From positions 3,845,001 through 3,909,000 of the forward strand of contig NZ_CP107904.1 in the NCBI RefSeq assembly GCF_036013975.1: a stretch of DNA of 64,000 nucleotides, in the 5' to 3' direction. Position numbers and translations under genes: made by a program. The notes below the pieces were generated by a model. That model did not search any database and had not been told where the DNA came from. It saw only the letters and a list, made by a program, of their open reading frames with translations. Positions within the stretch are counted from its first letter, which is position 1. Every line of letters starts with the position of its first letter. Positions 24,670 through 35,086 of the stretch are shown one piece after another. Source of the DNA: Kitasatospora sp. NBC_00458 (GTDB lineage Bacteria; Actinomycetota; Actinomycetes; Streptomycetales; Streptomycetaceae).

Positions 24670-24742
24670 TAGCGGTGACCGGACTTGAACCGGTGACACA
24701 GCGATTATGAGCCGCTTGCTCTACCAACTGAGCTACACCGCC
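24670..24742 (-). tRNA. elongator tRNA-Met (CAT)
   Basis: 73-nt cloverleaf beginning GGCGGTG, anticodon CAT (complement of 24707-24709). Position 1 is G and forms a wobble pair with U72, and the anticodon stem lacks the three consecutive G-C pairs, so it is elongator, not initiator. The CCA end is not encoded. Confidence 0.94.
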
Positions 24743-24785
24743 ACGGTGATCCTGAGCACAGCCTAGGCCGACTCACTCTCACCAG

Positions 24786-24858
24786 AGCCCCCATGCGGAA
24801 TCGAACCGCAGACCTTCTCCTTACCATGGAGACGCTCTACCGACTGAGCTATAGGGGC
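24786..24858 (-). tRNA. tRNA-Thr (GGT)
   Basis: 73-nt cloverleaf GCCCCTA...TGGGGGC with discriminator T. The anticodon loop ATGGTAA gives anticodon GGT, reading ACC/ACU. It is the first gene of the tRNA-Thr/tRNA-Met/rpmG unit. The CCA end is not encoded. Confidence 0.95.
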
Positions 24859-24869
24859 GAACGAGGAAG

Positions 24870-24898
24870 AGATTACACGTTCCGCGCCCAGAGGTGAA
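24870..24898 (-). promoter_or_regulatory. promoter of tRNA-Thr/tRNA-Met/rpmG unit
   Basis: Minus-strand -35 TTCACC (24893-24898) and -10 TAATCT (24870-24875), separated by 17 bp and placed 12 bp upstream of the tRNA-Thr 5' end. Confidence 0.65.
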
Positions 24899-25121
24899 AT
24901 CCGTATCGCGCGGCGAAGTCCGCAGGTCGACGGCCTGCACTGGCGAGCGATCGAAGGCAGGGCGTTCGACCGGCCCCGGCGGAGGGCGGCCCGACCCGAT
25001 ACGACTTTTGCCCGCCTCCCCGCGCCCCGCCCCCGCCCGCCGTAGGCTCGTCGCTCATTGATCGGAACCGGGCCCGGGGCCGTGGACAGCGGCCCGGGCC
25101 AGCACAAAAAGGAGCCGGGCG

Positions 25122-26393
25122 ATGGACAGCGCAGCCGCCGACGGGCCGCACCCCGGACCCGGCCCGGCGGCCAACCCGCTCGGGCACGGCCCCGTCCTGC
25201 TCCTCACCGACGCCCGGCTGGCCGACGGCCGGGTGGTGGACGTACGGATCAGCGGCGACCGGATCCAGGCCGTCGGCACCTCCGGCGGACTCGGCCCGCT
25301 GCCGGCCCTGCCCGGCGCCCCCACCGTCACCACCGGCGCCCGGATCGACCTCCGCGGCTACCTGCTGCTGCCGGCCCCGGCCGAGGCGCACGCCCACTAC
25401 GACGTCGCCTTCTCCGCCGCGCTGCCCGCCCCGCCCCCCGAGACCCCCGCCGACCTCACCCGGCGGGTCACCGAGGCCGCGCTCACCTCACTCGGCTACG
25501 GCGCCACCGCCCAGCGCACCCACGTCCGGATCGGCGACGTGCACGGGCTGCGCCGGCTGGAGGCGGTGCTCACCGCCCGTCAGGCCCTGCGCGGACTCGC
25601 CGAACTGCAGGCCGTCGCCATGCCCCGGCTGCTCACCGGCCGGGCCGGCGCGGACGGCCGGGCCCAGCTGCGGGACGCCCTCAAGCTGGGCGCCACCGCG
25701 GCCGGCGGCTGCCCCGAGCTGGACCCGGACCCGGCGGGCTTCGTCCAGGTGCTCCTGGAGGCCGCCCGGGAGGCGGACTGCCCGGTCGATCTGCACACCA
25801 CGGCCGCCGACCCGGTCCAGCTGGCCCGGCTGGCCGGGGTGCTCGGGCCGCTGCGGCCCCGGGTGGTGCTGGGACCGTGCGGATCGCTGGCGAAGGGCGC
25901 CTCGGCGGTCCTGGCCAGCAGCGGGGTCCGGGTGGTCTGCCTGCCGCAGAACAGCGGCTGCTCCGGGCTGGAGGGCCGGTCGGACGGACTGCGGCCGGCG
26001 GTGCTGCGCGAGCTGGTGGAGGCCCGGGTGCCGCTGGTGGCGGGCAGCGGCTCGCTGCGGGACGGGGCCAACCCGGTCGGGCGGGCCGATCCGCTGGAGG
26101 CCGCTTACCTGCTCGCGGCGGGCGGGGCGCTGAGCCCGGAGGCGGCGTACGACGCGGTGTCCAACCAGGCGCGGGCGGCCCTCGGGCTGCCGCCGGTGCG
26201 GGTGGACGCCGGGTTCCCGGCCGAACTGCTGGCGGTCCGCGGCGACAGTCTGGCCGGGGCGCTGGCGGGCGGGCACAGCCGGCTGGTGGTGCACAGCGGA
26301 CGGGTGGTCAGCCGGACGAGTGCCGTCCGGGAGTTCGCCGACACGGTGGCGCTGGCGCTGCCCCGGCAGTCCGGCAGCCCGGGCGGCGGGTGA
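25122..26393 (+). CDS. amidohydrolase-fold protein with degraded active site
   Basis: 423 residues with the layout of cytosine-deaminase-type amidohydrolases: an N-terminal beta domain (VLLLTDARLADGRVVDVRISGDRI), a barrel, and a C-terminal return to the beta domain (SRLVVHSGRVVSRT). The first metal motif survives (His90 and His92) and so does the strand-5 His (His225 in PVDLHTTA). The following catalytic acid is missing. The strand-6 His is Pro252 (GPC instead of GHC), and the strand-8 Asp is Gly310 (GSGSLRD instead of GSDNxRD). It is therefore probably a pseudoenzyme or has a rebuilt site. ATG start with AAGGAG upstream. Similar proteins occur at this locus in Streptomyces, suggesting a retained role. 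Confidence 0.75.
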   Translation: MDSAAADGPHPGPGPAANPLGHGPVLLLTDARLADGRVVDVRISGDRIQAVGTSGGLGPLPALPGAPTVTTGARIDLRGYLLLPAPAEAHAHYDVAFSAALPAPPPETPADLTRRVTEAALTSLGYGATAQRTHVRIGDVHGLRRLEAVLTARQALRGLAELQAVAMPRLLTGRAGADGRAQLRDALKLGATAAGGCPELDPDPAGFVQVLLEAAREADCPVDLHTTAADPVQLARLAGVLGPLRPRVVLGPCGSLAKGASAVLASSGVRVVCLPQNSGCSGLEGRSDGLRPAVLRELVEARVPLVAGSGSLRDGANPVGRADPLEAAYLLAAGGALSPEAAYDAVSNQARAALGLPPVRVDAGFPAELLAVRGDSLAGALAGGHSRLVVHSGRVVSRTSAVREFADTVALALPRQSGSPGGG

Positions 26394-26687
26394 CCGCCGG
26401 GCTCCCGGCGTGCCCCCGGCCCGGCCGGGTGGGCGTTCGCGCGGGACGGGGCCTTCCCTGGCCCGGACAGGTGGCAGGGGCGCACGGTGTCGTCCGCACG
26501 CCCCCTCCCCCACACTGGCCGCCGAGGCGGCGGAGCGGCCCCAGGCATCCCCCACGGAGCGGGGCCGCTTCCTCACCGCCGACGCTACGCCCGCGGACGG
26601 CCCCCACCGGGCGCCCTTGACGCCCCGTTGGCGCCCCGGGGCCCGCTCCTGACGGATCGTTGACGCCGCCCGCACGCGGCCCGGGGC

Positions 26688-27365
26688 TCAGGGCTCGTAC
26701 CGGTACCCGATGCCGGGCTCGGTGATCAGGTGGCGCGGGCGGGCCGGGTCGCGCTCCAGCTTGCGGCGCAGCCCGGCCAGGTAGACCCGCAGGTAGTTGC
26801 CGTGCTGCTCCTGGGCCGGGCCCCAGACCTCGCGCAGGATCTGCCGTCCGGGCACCAGCCGGCCCGGGCTGGCCAGCAGCAGCGCGAGGATCCGCCACTC
26901 GGTCGGGGTGAGCCGGACCGGTCCGTCCGGGCCGGTGACGGTGGTGGCGGCGAGGTCCACCGCGTGGTCGCCGACGACCACCGGCGCGGGGGCCGGCGGA
27001 CCGGCCGGCGGGCGGCGCAGCACCGCGCGCAGCCGGGCCAGCAGCTCCTCCATCAGGAACGGCTTGGTCAGGTAGTCGTCGGCGCCGGCGTCCAGCGCGC
27101 CCACCTTGTCCGCGGCGCCGGAGCGGCCGGAGAGCACGATGATCGGCACCGCGCTGCGGCTGCGCAGGCCGCGGAGGACCTCCATGCCGTCCAGGTCGGG
27201 CAGGCCGAGGTCGAGCAGGACGGCGTCGGGGGCGGTGCGGGCGGCGCGGTCCAGCGCCTCGCCGCCGGTGGCGGCGGTCCGGACGGCGTACTGCCGGGCG
27301 CTCAGGTTGATCCGCAGGGTCCGCAGCAGGGCGGGCTCGTCGTCGACGATCAGGATCTCGCTCAT
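26688..27365 (-). CDS. kdpE: KdpE, potassium-responsive response regulator
   Basis: 225-residue OmpR/PhoB-type regulator that activates kdp transcription when phosphorylated by KdpD. The receiver domain has the acidic pair at 8-9, phosphoacceptor Asp52 (LLDLGLPDLDG) and conserved Lys in YLTKPF. The winged helix at the C-terminus includes LTPTEWRILALLLASPGRLV and NYLRVYLAGLRRKLE. Its ATG overlaps the kdpD stop (ATGA), so translation is coupled. The frame remains open far upstream within kdpD, but that is another frame of kdpD. OmpR-type regulators bind direct repeats about one or a few helical turns apart, relevant to the TTGACG repeats upstream of kdp and the kimA-like genes. Confidence 0.95.
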   Translation of the reverse strand: MSEILIVDDEPALLRTLRINLSARQYAVRTAATGGEALDRAARTAPDAVLLDLGLPDLDGMEVLRGLRSRSAVPIIVLSGRSGAADKVGALDAGADDYLTKPFLMEELLARLRAVLRRPPAGPPAPAPVVVGDHAVDLAATTVTGPDGPVRLTPTEWRILALLLASPGRLVPGRQILREVWGPAQEQHGNYLRVYLAGLRRKLERDPARPRHLITEPGIGYRYEP

Positions 27366-29974
27366 CCGAGGGCCTCCCCCGGGTGCGGCTCCGCCTGCGG
27401 TCCGTCCGGGTCCGGGCCACGGCCGCCGGGGCCGGCGGCGGGCAGGGTGAGCAGCATGGTGGTGCCGCCGCCGGGGGTGTCCTCGACCTCCAGGCTGCCG
27501 CCCATCGCCTCGGCGAGGCCGCGGGAGAGCGCGAGGCCGAGGCCGACCCCGGTGGTGTTGTCGGTGTCGCCGAGGCGCTGGAACGGCAGGAAGACCCGGT
27601 CGCGCTCCTCGGGGGCGATGCCGGGGCCGCGGTCGATGACGCGGATCTCCACCCGGTCGGCGGACGTCCCCCCGGCCGAGGGCCGGGGGAGGTGGCTGGC
27701 GGTGACCAGGACCGGCGCGCCGGGCGCGTTGTGCCGCAGCGCGTTGGTGATCACGTTGGCGAGGACGCGCTCCAGCAGCGGCGGGTCGGCCAGGACCGGT
27801 GGCGCCGTCTCCAGGCCGAGCGGCCGGACGGGCGCGTACGGGTCGGGCAGCGAGTCGAGGGCGCGCGGCAGGATCTCGTCGAGGTGGGTCTCGGCCAGGT
27901 CGAGGGTGAGGGCGCCGGCCTGGAGGCGGCTCATGTCGAGCAGGTTGTCGACCAGCCGGTTGAGCTTGACCAGGGACTCGTCGGCGGTGGCCAGCAGTTC
28001 GGCCCGGTCCTCGGGCGAGAACTCGACGTCCGGGCTGCGCAGCGAGCCGACCGAGGCGAGGGCGGCGGCGAGCGGGGTGCGCAGGTCGTGGCTGACGGCG
28101 GCGAGCAGGGCGGTGCGCATCCGGTCGGCGGCCTTGATCGGTTCGACCTCGGCGGCGACCACGGCGAGCCGGTCGCGTTCCAGGGCCGCGGCGACGTGAG
28201 CGGCGAAGGCGGTGAGGACGCGGTGGTCGGCGGCGGGCAGCCGGCGTCCGGTGAGGACGAGGACGGCGTCGGCACCGACCGGGACCTCGGTGGACTCGGC
28301 GGGCCGTCCCGGTTCGGGTTCGCCCTCGCCGCAGGCGGCCAGTACCTCGCCCCCGGTGCGCCCCAGCAGGGCGACGGCGTGCATGCCGAAGGCCGTGCGG
28401 GACTTCTCCAGCAGGGCGGGCAGCGCGTCGGCGCCGCGCAGCACGCTGCCGGCGAGGGTGGAGAGCGTCTCGGCCTCGGCGGTGGCCCGGGCGGCGCGGG
28501 CGGTGAGCCGGCCCGCGTGGTCGACCACGGTGGAGACGGTCAGCGCGACGGCGGCGAAGACGCCCAGCGCGATGATGTTGTTGGTCTCGCCGATGGTGAA
28601 GGCGTGGACGGGCGGGATGAAGAAGTAGTTGAGCAGCAGCGAGGCGACCACCGAGGCGAGCAGCGCGGAGGTCGCTCCGCCGAGCAGCGCCACCACGACC
28701 ACGCCGAGCTGGAAGATCAGCGCGTCGGTGGTGAGGTTGACGGTGTCGTGGGACTGCGAGAGCCCGGCGGTGATCAGCCACGGCACCACCAGCCCGGCGA
28801 GGTAGCCGGCCACGGTGCGGCGCCTGGAGTGGCGGCGGCCGAGCGAGGGCAGCCGGCCGCGGCCGGTGAACTCGTGGGTGACCATGTGGACGTCGATGTC
28901 CTCGGAGGCGTCCACGGTGGTCTCGCCGATGCCCGGTCCGGTGAGGAAGCGAGTGATCCGGCCGCGTCGGCTGGTGCCGAGGACCAGCTGGGTGGCGTCG
29001 TGGGCGCGGGCGAAGGCGAGCAGCGCGGTCGGGATGTCGTCGCCGACTACCACGTGGTAGCTGCCGCCGAGCGCCTCGACCAGCTGCCGCTGCTGGGCGA
29101 GCGCGCCGGAGGAGGCTCCGGCCAGGCCGTCGCTGCGGGTGACGTGGACGGCGAGGAGGTCGCCGCCGGCGGTGCGGTCGGCGATCCGGGCGGCGCGGCG
29201 GACCAGCGTCTCGCCCTCGGGGCCGCCGGTGAGGGCGACCACGACGCGCTCCCTGGCCTCCCAGACCCGGTCGATGTCGTGGCTGGCCCGGTAGTCGCGC
29301 AGCCCCTCGTCGACCCGGCCGGCCACCCAGAGCAGGGCGAGTTCGCGCAGGGCGGTGAGGTTGCCGACCCGGAAGTAGTTGGAGAGCGCGGCGTCCACCT
29401 TCTCCGCCCTGTAGACGTTGCCGTGGGCCATCCGCCGGCGCAGCGCCTGCGGGGCCATGTCGACGAGTTCGATCTGGTCGGCGCGGCGGACCACCTCGTC
29501 CGGGACGGTCTCGCGCTGCGGGATGCCGGTGATCTTGCGGACCACGTCGTTCAGCGATTCCAGGTGCTGGATGTTGACGGTGGTGATGACGTCGATCCCG
29601 GCGTCCAGCAGCTCCTCGACGTCCTGCCAGCGCTTGGCGTGCCGGCCGCCGGGGACGTTGGTGTGGGCCAGTTCGTCGACCAGGACGACGGCCGGGCCGC
29701 GGGCGAGCACGCCGTCGAGGTCCATCTCCTCGAACTCCGCGTCCCGGTAGGAGCGGCGGGCCCGCGGGAGGACCTCCAGGCCGGCGGTCATGGACTCGGT
29801 GTGCCGGCGGCCGTGGCACTCGATGTAGCCGACCGCCACGTCCGCGCCGCGGTCCTGTCTGCGCCGCGCCTCGTCCAGCATCCGGTAGGTCTTGCCGACG
29901 CCGGGGGCGGAGCCGAGGTAGACCCTCAGCCGGCCCCGGCGGTGGCCGGTGCCGGGGGTGAGGTCGCGGACCAT
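27362..29974 (-). CDS. kdpD: KdpD, potassium/turgor sensor histidine kinase
   Basis: 870-residue membrane sensor kinase. The N-terminal KdpD domain has a Walker A (GSAPGVGKT, residues 21-29). A universal-stress-like domain (VALTGGPEGETLVRRAARIAD) follows, then membrane segments near the middle (about residues 385-490), a GAF-like region, the HisKA domain with phosphoacceptor His629 (AVSHDLRTPL), and a HATPase domain (NVITNALRHNAPG, DRGPGI, GVGLGLALSRG). In E. coli the USP-like domain and cytoplasmic loops sense K+. The ATG at 29974 is chosen; an upstream in-frame start would fall inside the intergenic hairpin. The separation from kdpC by a 21-bp perfect hairpin suggests differential expression from kdpFABC. 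Confidence 0.95.
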   Translation of the reverse strand: MVRDLTPGTGHRRGRLRVYLGSAPGVGKTYRMLDEARRRQDRGADVAVGYIECHGRRHTESMTAGLEVLPRARRSYRDAEFEEMDLDGVLARGPAVVLVDELAHTNVPGGRHAKRWQDVEELLDAGIDVITTVNIQHLESLNDVVRKITGIPQRETVPDEVVRRADQIELVDMAPQALRRRMAHGNVYRAEKVDAALSNYFRVGNLTALRELALLWVAGRVDEGLRDYRASHDIDRVWEARERVVVALTGGPEGETLVRRAARIADRTAGGDLLAVHVTRSDGLAGASSGALAQQRQLVEALGGSYHVVVGDDIPTALLAFARAHDATQLVLGTSRRGRITRFLTGPGIGETTVDASEDIDVHMVTHEFTGRGRLPSLGRRHSRRRTVAGYLAGLVVPWLITAGLSQSHDTVNLTTDALIFQLGVVVVALLGGATSALLASVVASLLLNYFFIPPVHAFTIGETNNIIALGVFAAVALTVSTVVDHAGRLTARAARATAEAETLSTLAGSVLRGADALPALLEKSRTAFGMHAVALLGRTGGEVLAACGEGEPEPGRPAESTEVPVGADAVLVLTGRRLPAADHRVLTAFAAHVAAALERDRLAVVAAEVEPIKAADRMRTALLAAVSHDLRTPLAAALASVGSLRSPDVEFSPEDRAELLATADESLVKLNRLVDNLLDMSRLQAGALTLDLAETHLDEILPRALDSLPDPYAPVRPLGLETAPPVLADPPLLERVLANVITNALRHNAPGAPVLVTASHLPRPSAGGTSADRVEIRVIDRGPGIAPEERDRVFLPFQRLGDTDNTTGVGLGLALSRGLAEAMGGSLEVEDTPGGGTTMLLTLPAAGPGGRGPDPDGPQAEPHPGEALG

Positions 29975-30023
29975 GGGCGATGCTCTTTCGTCTGGGGGCC
30001 GATCGGGGTGCACGGACGCGGGC

Positions 30024-30069
30024 GACCGGCCCGGGTGCGGGAGAGGTCTCTCCCGCACCCGGGCCGGTC
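30024..30069 (-). terminator. perfect 21-bp hairpin between kdpC and kdpD
   Basis: Arms 30024-30044 and 30049-30069 are exactly complementary, with a 4-base loop. No T-run follows on either strand. It begins 27 bp past the kdpC stop and ends 50 bp before the kdpD start. It may attenuate readthrough into kdpDE or stabilise the kdpFABC mRNA end. Confidence 0.6.
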
Positions 30070-30095
30070 CGGTCATCCGGCGGGCCGACGTGGTG

Positions 30096-30722
30096 TCACT
30101 TCTGCTCGCCGATCGCCCTGTTGAGCAGGACGACGTTCACGCCCGGCTGTCCGAGGAAGCCCAGTGCGCGGCCTTCGGTGTACTTCTCGACGAGCTTGCC
30201 GAGCTGTTCGGGCGAGACGTCGCCGCGGGCCCTGGCGACCCGGGCGACCTGCTGCTTCGCGTAGGCCACCGAGATGTGCGGGTCGAGTCCGGAGCCGGAG
30301 GCGGTGACCGCGTCCACCGGGACGCTCGCCGGGTCGACGCCGTCGAACGCCGCGACGGCCTTGCGGCGCTCCTCGACCGTCGCGGTGAGGTCCTCGCTGT
30401 CGGGGCCCAGGTTGGAGGCGCCGGAGGCCTTCGGGTCGTAGGCGCCGGGCCGGGGCTGGAACCACTTGGGGTCGGGGAGCGCGACCTCGTCCGGGTCGTC
30501 CGGGTTCTGCTTGGGGAGGCTGAAGTTCTGGCCGAGCAGGCTGGAACCGGCCTCCTTGCCGTCGACCTTCACGATCGAGCCGTCGGCCTTGTCGGTGAAG
30601 GCGGCCTGGGCGATGCCGGTGACCAGCAGCGGGTAGGCGACGCCGAGGATCACCGTCAGGACCAGCAGGGCCCGCAGCGCGGTGAGGTGGGTGCGCACGA
30701 GGGTGGGCAGGGGCTTGGACAT
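30096..30722 (-). CDS. kdpC: potassium-transporting ATPase subunit KdpC
   Basis: 208-residue single-span subunit of the KdpFABC K+ pump. An N-terminal helix (about residues 15-40, ALLVLTVILGVAYPLLVTGIAQ) is followed by an extracytoplasmic domain. Family segments are SSLLGQNF, PKWFQPRPG, SGSGLDPHISV and GVNVVLLNRAI. The Gln in the GSSLLGQNF region belongs to the segment linked to ATP-affinity effects in E. coli. ATG start with GAGAGGAG upstream, 16 bp after kdpB. It contains a longer insert (PKQNPDDPDEVALPDP) than E. coli KdpC, common in actinobacteria. Confidence 0.96.
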   Translation of the reverse strand: MSKPLPTLVRTHLTALRALLVLTVILGVAYPLLVTGIAQAAFTDKADGSIVKVDGKEAGSSLLGQNFSLPKQNPDDPDEVALPDPKWFQPRPGAYDPKASGASNLGPDSEDLTATVEERRKAVAAFDGVDPASVPVDAVTASGSGLDPHISVAYAKQQVARVARARGDVSPEQLGKLVEKYTEGRALGFLGQPGVNVVLLNRAIGEQK

Positions 30723-30738
30723 GGCTGGTGCTCCTCTC

Positions 30739-32855
<2,117 letters not shown>

Positions 32856-32856
<1 letters not shown>

Positions 32857-34517
32857 CAGGAGAGACCTTCCGCGATCGGCCCGAGGGCCAGGGCCGGGAA
32901 GTAGGTGAGGCCGACGACGATCAGGACGACGCCCGACAGCAGGCCCACGAACAGCGGCTTGTGGGTGGGCAGGGTGCCCGGGGTGGCGGGGACCGGCTGC
33001 TGCTGCGCGAGCGCGCCGGCCAGGGCGAGGACGAAGACCATCGGCAGGAACCGGCCGAACACCATCGCCAGACCGATCGCGGTGTCGTACCAGTCGGTGT
33101 TCACCGTGATCCCGGCGAACGCCGAACCGTTGTTGTTCGCGCCCGAGGTGAACGCGTACAGCACCTCGGAGAAGCCGTGGGCGCCCGAGTTGAGCATCCC
33201 GGCCCGCTGGCCCGGCAGCGCCATCGCCACACCCGTGCCGACCAGCACGATCGTCGGCGTCGTCAGGATGTAGAGGGAGGCGAACTTCATCTCCCGCCCG
33301 CCCAGCTTCTTGCCCAGGTACTCCGGGGTGCGCCCGACCATCAGACCGGCCACGAAGACGGCCACGACCGCCAGCACCAGCATCCCGTACAGGCCCGACC
33401 CCACACCGCCGGGCGCGATCTCGCCCAGCATCATGTTGAACATCGTGAGCCCGCCGCCGAACGGCGTGTACGAGTCGTGGAAGGAGTTCACCGCGCCCGT
33501 CGACGTCAGCGTCGTCGACGCCGCGAACAGGCCGGACGCCGCGATGCCGAACCGCTGCTCCTTGCCCTCCATCGCCCCGCCGGCCGCCTGCAGCGCGCTG
33601 CCCGCGTGCTGCGACTCGGCGAGGGTGATCAGCGCCGTCGAAGCCACCCAGAACAGGCCCATCACCGCGACGATCGCGTAGCCCTGCCGGTTGTCCCCGA
33701 CCATCCGGCCGAAGGCCCGCGGCAGCGCGAACGGGATCAGCAGGATCAGGAAGACCTCCACCAGGTTCGACAGGCCCGTCGGGTTCTCGAACGGGTGCGC
33801 CGAGTTGGCGTTGAAGAAGCCGCCGCCGTTGGTGCCCAGCAGCTTGATGACCTCCTGCGAGGCCACCGGACCGCCCGGGACCGACTGCGGGTCGCCCACC
33901 AGCGTGGCCACCTCGTGGAAGCCGTGGAAGTTCTGCACCACGCCGGTGGCCACCAGGACCAGGGCGAAGACGATCGACACCGGCAGCAGCAGCCGCAGGC
34001 AGATCCGGGTCAGGTCGACCCAGAAGTTGCCGACCCGGTCCGTCCGGTTGCGGACGAAACCCCGGATCAGCGTGGCGACCACCGCGATGCCCACGGCCGC
34101 GGAGACGAAGTTCTGCACCGCCAGGCCCGCCATCTGGGCCAGGTGCCCCATCGCGGCCTCGCCGCTGTAGGACTGCCAGTTGGTGTTGGCGACGAAGGAG
34201 ATCGCGGTGTTCCAGGCCTGGTGGCCCGGCATCTGCTCGACGCCGAGGTTCAGCGGGAGGTGGCCCTGGAGGCGGATCAGGCCGTAGAGGAAGAGGACCG
34301 ACACGGCCGAGAAGGCCAGCACCGAGCGCAGGTACACCGACCAGCGCTGGTCGGCGTCGGCGTCCACGCCGATCACCTTGTAGAGGGCCCGCTCCGCTCT
34401 CAGGTGCTTGGAGGTGGTGAGGATCCGGGCGATGTGGTCGCCCAGGGGCCGGTAGCACAGGGCCAGCGCGCCCACCAGGGCGAGGACCTGCAGCCAGCCC
34501 GCGAGAGTAGAGCTCAT
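32856..34517 (-). CDS. kdpA: potassium-transporting ATPase K+-binding subunit KdpA
   Basis: Channel-like K+-selecting subunit, 553 residues with about ten membrane helices, homologous to SKT-type K+ channels. The selectivity filter segments [14 protein letters not shown] and [11 protein letters not shown] are visible. The K+ travels from this filter through a tunnel to KdpB. The ATG at 34517 starts one base after the kdpF stop, so the genes are tightly coupled. Length is typical for actinobacteria. Confidence 0.97.
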
Positions 34518-34518
34518 G

Positions 34519-34608
34519 TCAGAACTTCTCCGGGTAGATCAGCGCCACGACGAGGTAGCCGACGAGGGCGACGGCCACGATGAGACCTGCGACGTTCTCG
34601 GCGCTCAC
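34519..34608 (-). CDS. kdpF: KdpF, small stabilising subunit of the Kdp pump
   Basis: 29-residue single-span peptide starting at GTG 34608 ([28 protein letters not shown]). The C-terminal YPEKF is typical of KdpF. It stabilises the KdpABC complex. GGAG stands at correct spacing inside the end of the preceding 27-codon gene, and its GTG overlaps that gene's stop (GTGA). One base separates it from kdpA. Confidence 0.93.
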   Translation of the reverse strand: MSAENVAGLIVAVALVGYLVVALIYPEKF

Positions 34609-34688
34609 AGCTTCTCCACCCCCCGCGCGATCAGGGCGATGACGGCGAACACGGCGACCGTGACACCGACGTAGATGAGATCGGACAT
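34605..34688 (-). CDS. 27-residue membrane peptide upstream of kdpF
   Basis: Short gene reading MSDLIYVGVTVAVFAVIALI then ARGVEKL, a single predicted membrane helix with a positively charged end. ATG at 34688 with GGTGGAG upstream; its stop overlaps the kdpF GTG (GTGA), so translation is coupled to the pump operon. It is the first gene of the kdp operon. Tiny membrane peptides of this shape precede kdpF in various bacteria as I recall, but I know of no assigned function. It could be a further small subunit of the Kdp complex or a translational coupler. Confidence 0.7.
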   Translation of the reverse strand: MSDLIYVGVTVAVFAVIALIARGVEKL

Positions 34689-34793
34689 GGGCTCCACCAC
34701 AGTGGTTCGGAGGTGGCCGCGGCCCGCGCCGCAGGGGCGGGGGCACGGCACCGGCGGCGGGCCGGCTACGCCAGCCAACCGCCCTCACGGTGC

Positions 34794-34856
34794 GTCAACG
34801 GCGTTCTTGACGGGCTCCATACGGCGGCCGTTCGATTGTTGACGGGCTCCATACGG
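34794..34856 (-). promoter_or_regulatory. candidate KdpE operator: repeated TTGACG motifs upstream of kdp
   Basis: An 18-bp element, TTGACGGGCTCCATACGG, occurs twice as a perfect direct repeat (34807-34824 and 34839-34856), offset by 32 bp or about three helical turns. Next to it GTCAA-N8-TTGAC forms an inverted repeat (34794-34811). The cluster lies 106-168 bp upstream of the first kdp start codon. Spaced direct repeats are the usual binding layout for OmpR/PhoB-type regulators. Confidence 0.6.
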
Positions 34857-34869
34857 GCCGCCGTTGCCG

Positions 34870-35025
34870 CGCCGTCCTGCCGTGCCGCTGCCCCGCTGTT
34901 CCGCTGTTCCGCTGCCCCGCCGTGTCGCCGTGCCGCCGTGTCGCCGTGCCGCCGTGTCGCCCGACCGTCCGCTCTCCCGCCGGGGCCGGGGCCGGGGTAC
35001 TCGGGTGCCCGGGTGCCCGGGTGCC
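34870..35025. repeat. low-complexity tandem repeats
   Basis: A run of short tandem repeats: CTGTTCCG-like units near 34897-34915, a 16-bp unit (CGTGTCGCCGTGCCGC) repeated about 2.6 times from 34921 to 34962, and GGGTGCCC repeated about three times near 35002-35024. No coding capacity is apparent. Confidence 0.75.
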
Positions 35026-35026
35026 C

Positions 35027-35063
35027 CACGGCCCCGGACAGCGGCTTGCTGTCCGGGGCCGTG
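35027..35063 (-). terminator. hairpin after kimA-like gene 1
   Basis: A perfect 16-bp stem (CACGGCCCCGGACAGC and complement) with a 5-base loop, 23 bp past the stop. No T-run follows. Confidence 0.6.
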
Positions 35064-35086
35064 GGCGTGCGCGGGCGCTCCCCGCC

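Larger units (their letters stand above)
34689..35086. other. kdp regulatory region, simple repeats and kimA-like gene 1 terminator region
   Basis: About 400 bp with no gene. From kdp outward it contains the kdp leader, the TTGACG repeat cluster (34794-34856), low-complexity repeats (about 34870-35025), and a hairpin behind the first kimA-like gene. The kdp promoter -10 could not be placed with confidence. Confidence 0.6.

Noticed and set aside
26688..29819. Open frame that would fuse kdpE to more than 800 upstream codons
   Set aside because: The upstream part is an alternative frame of kdpD with Arg/Pro-rich nonsense composition. The kdpE start at 27365 overlaps the kdpD stop and fits the family.
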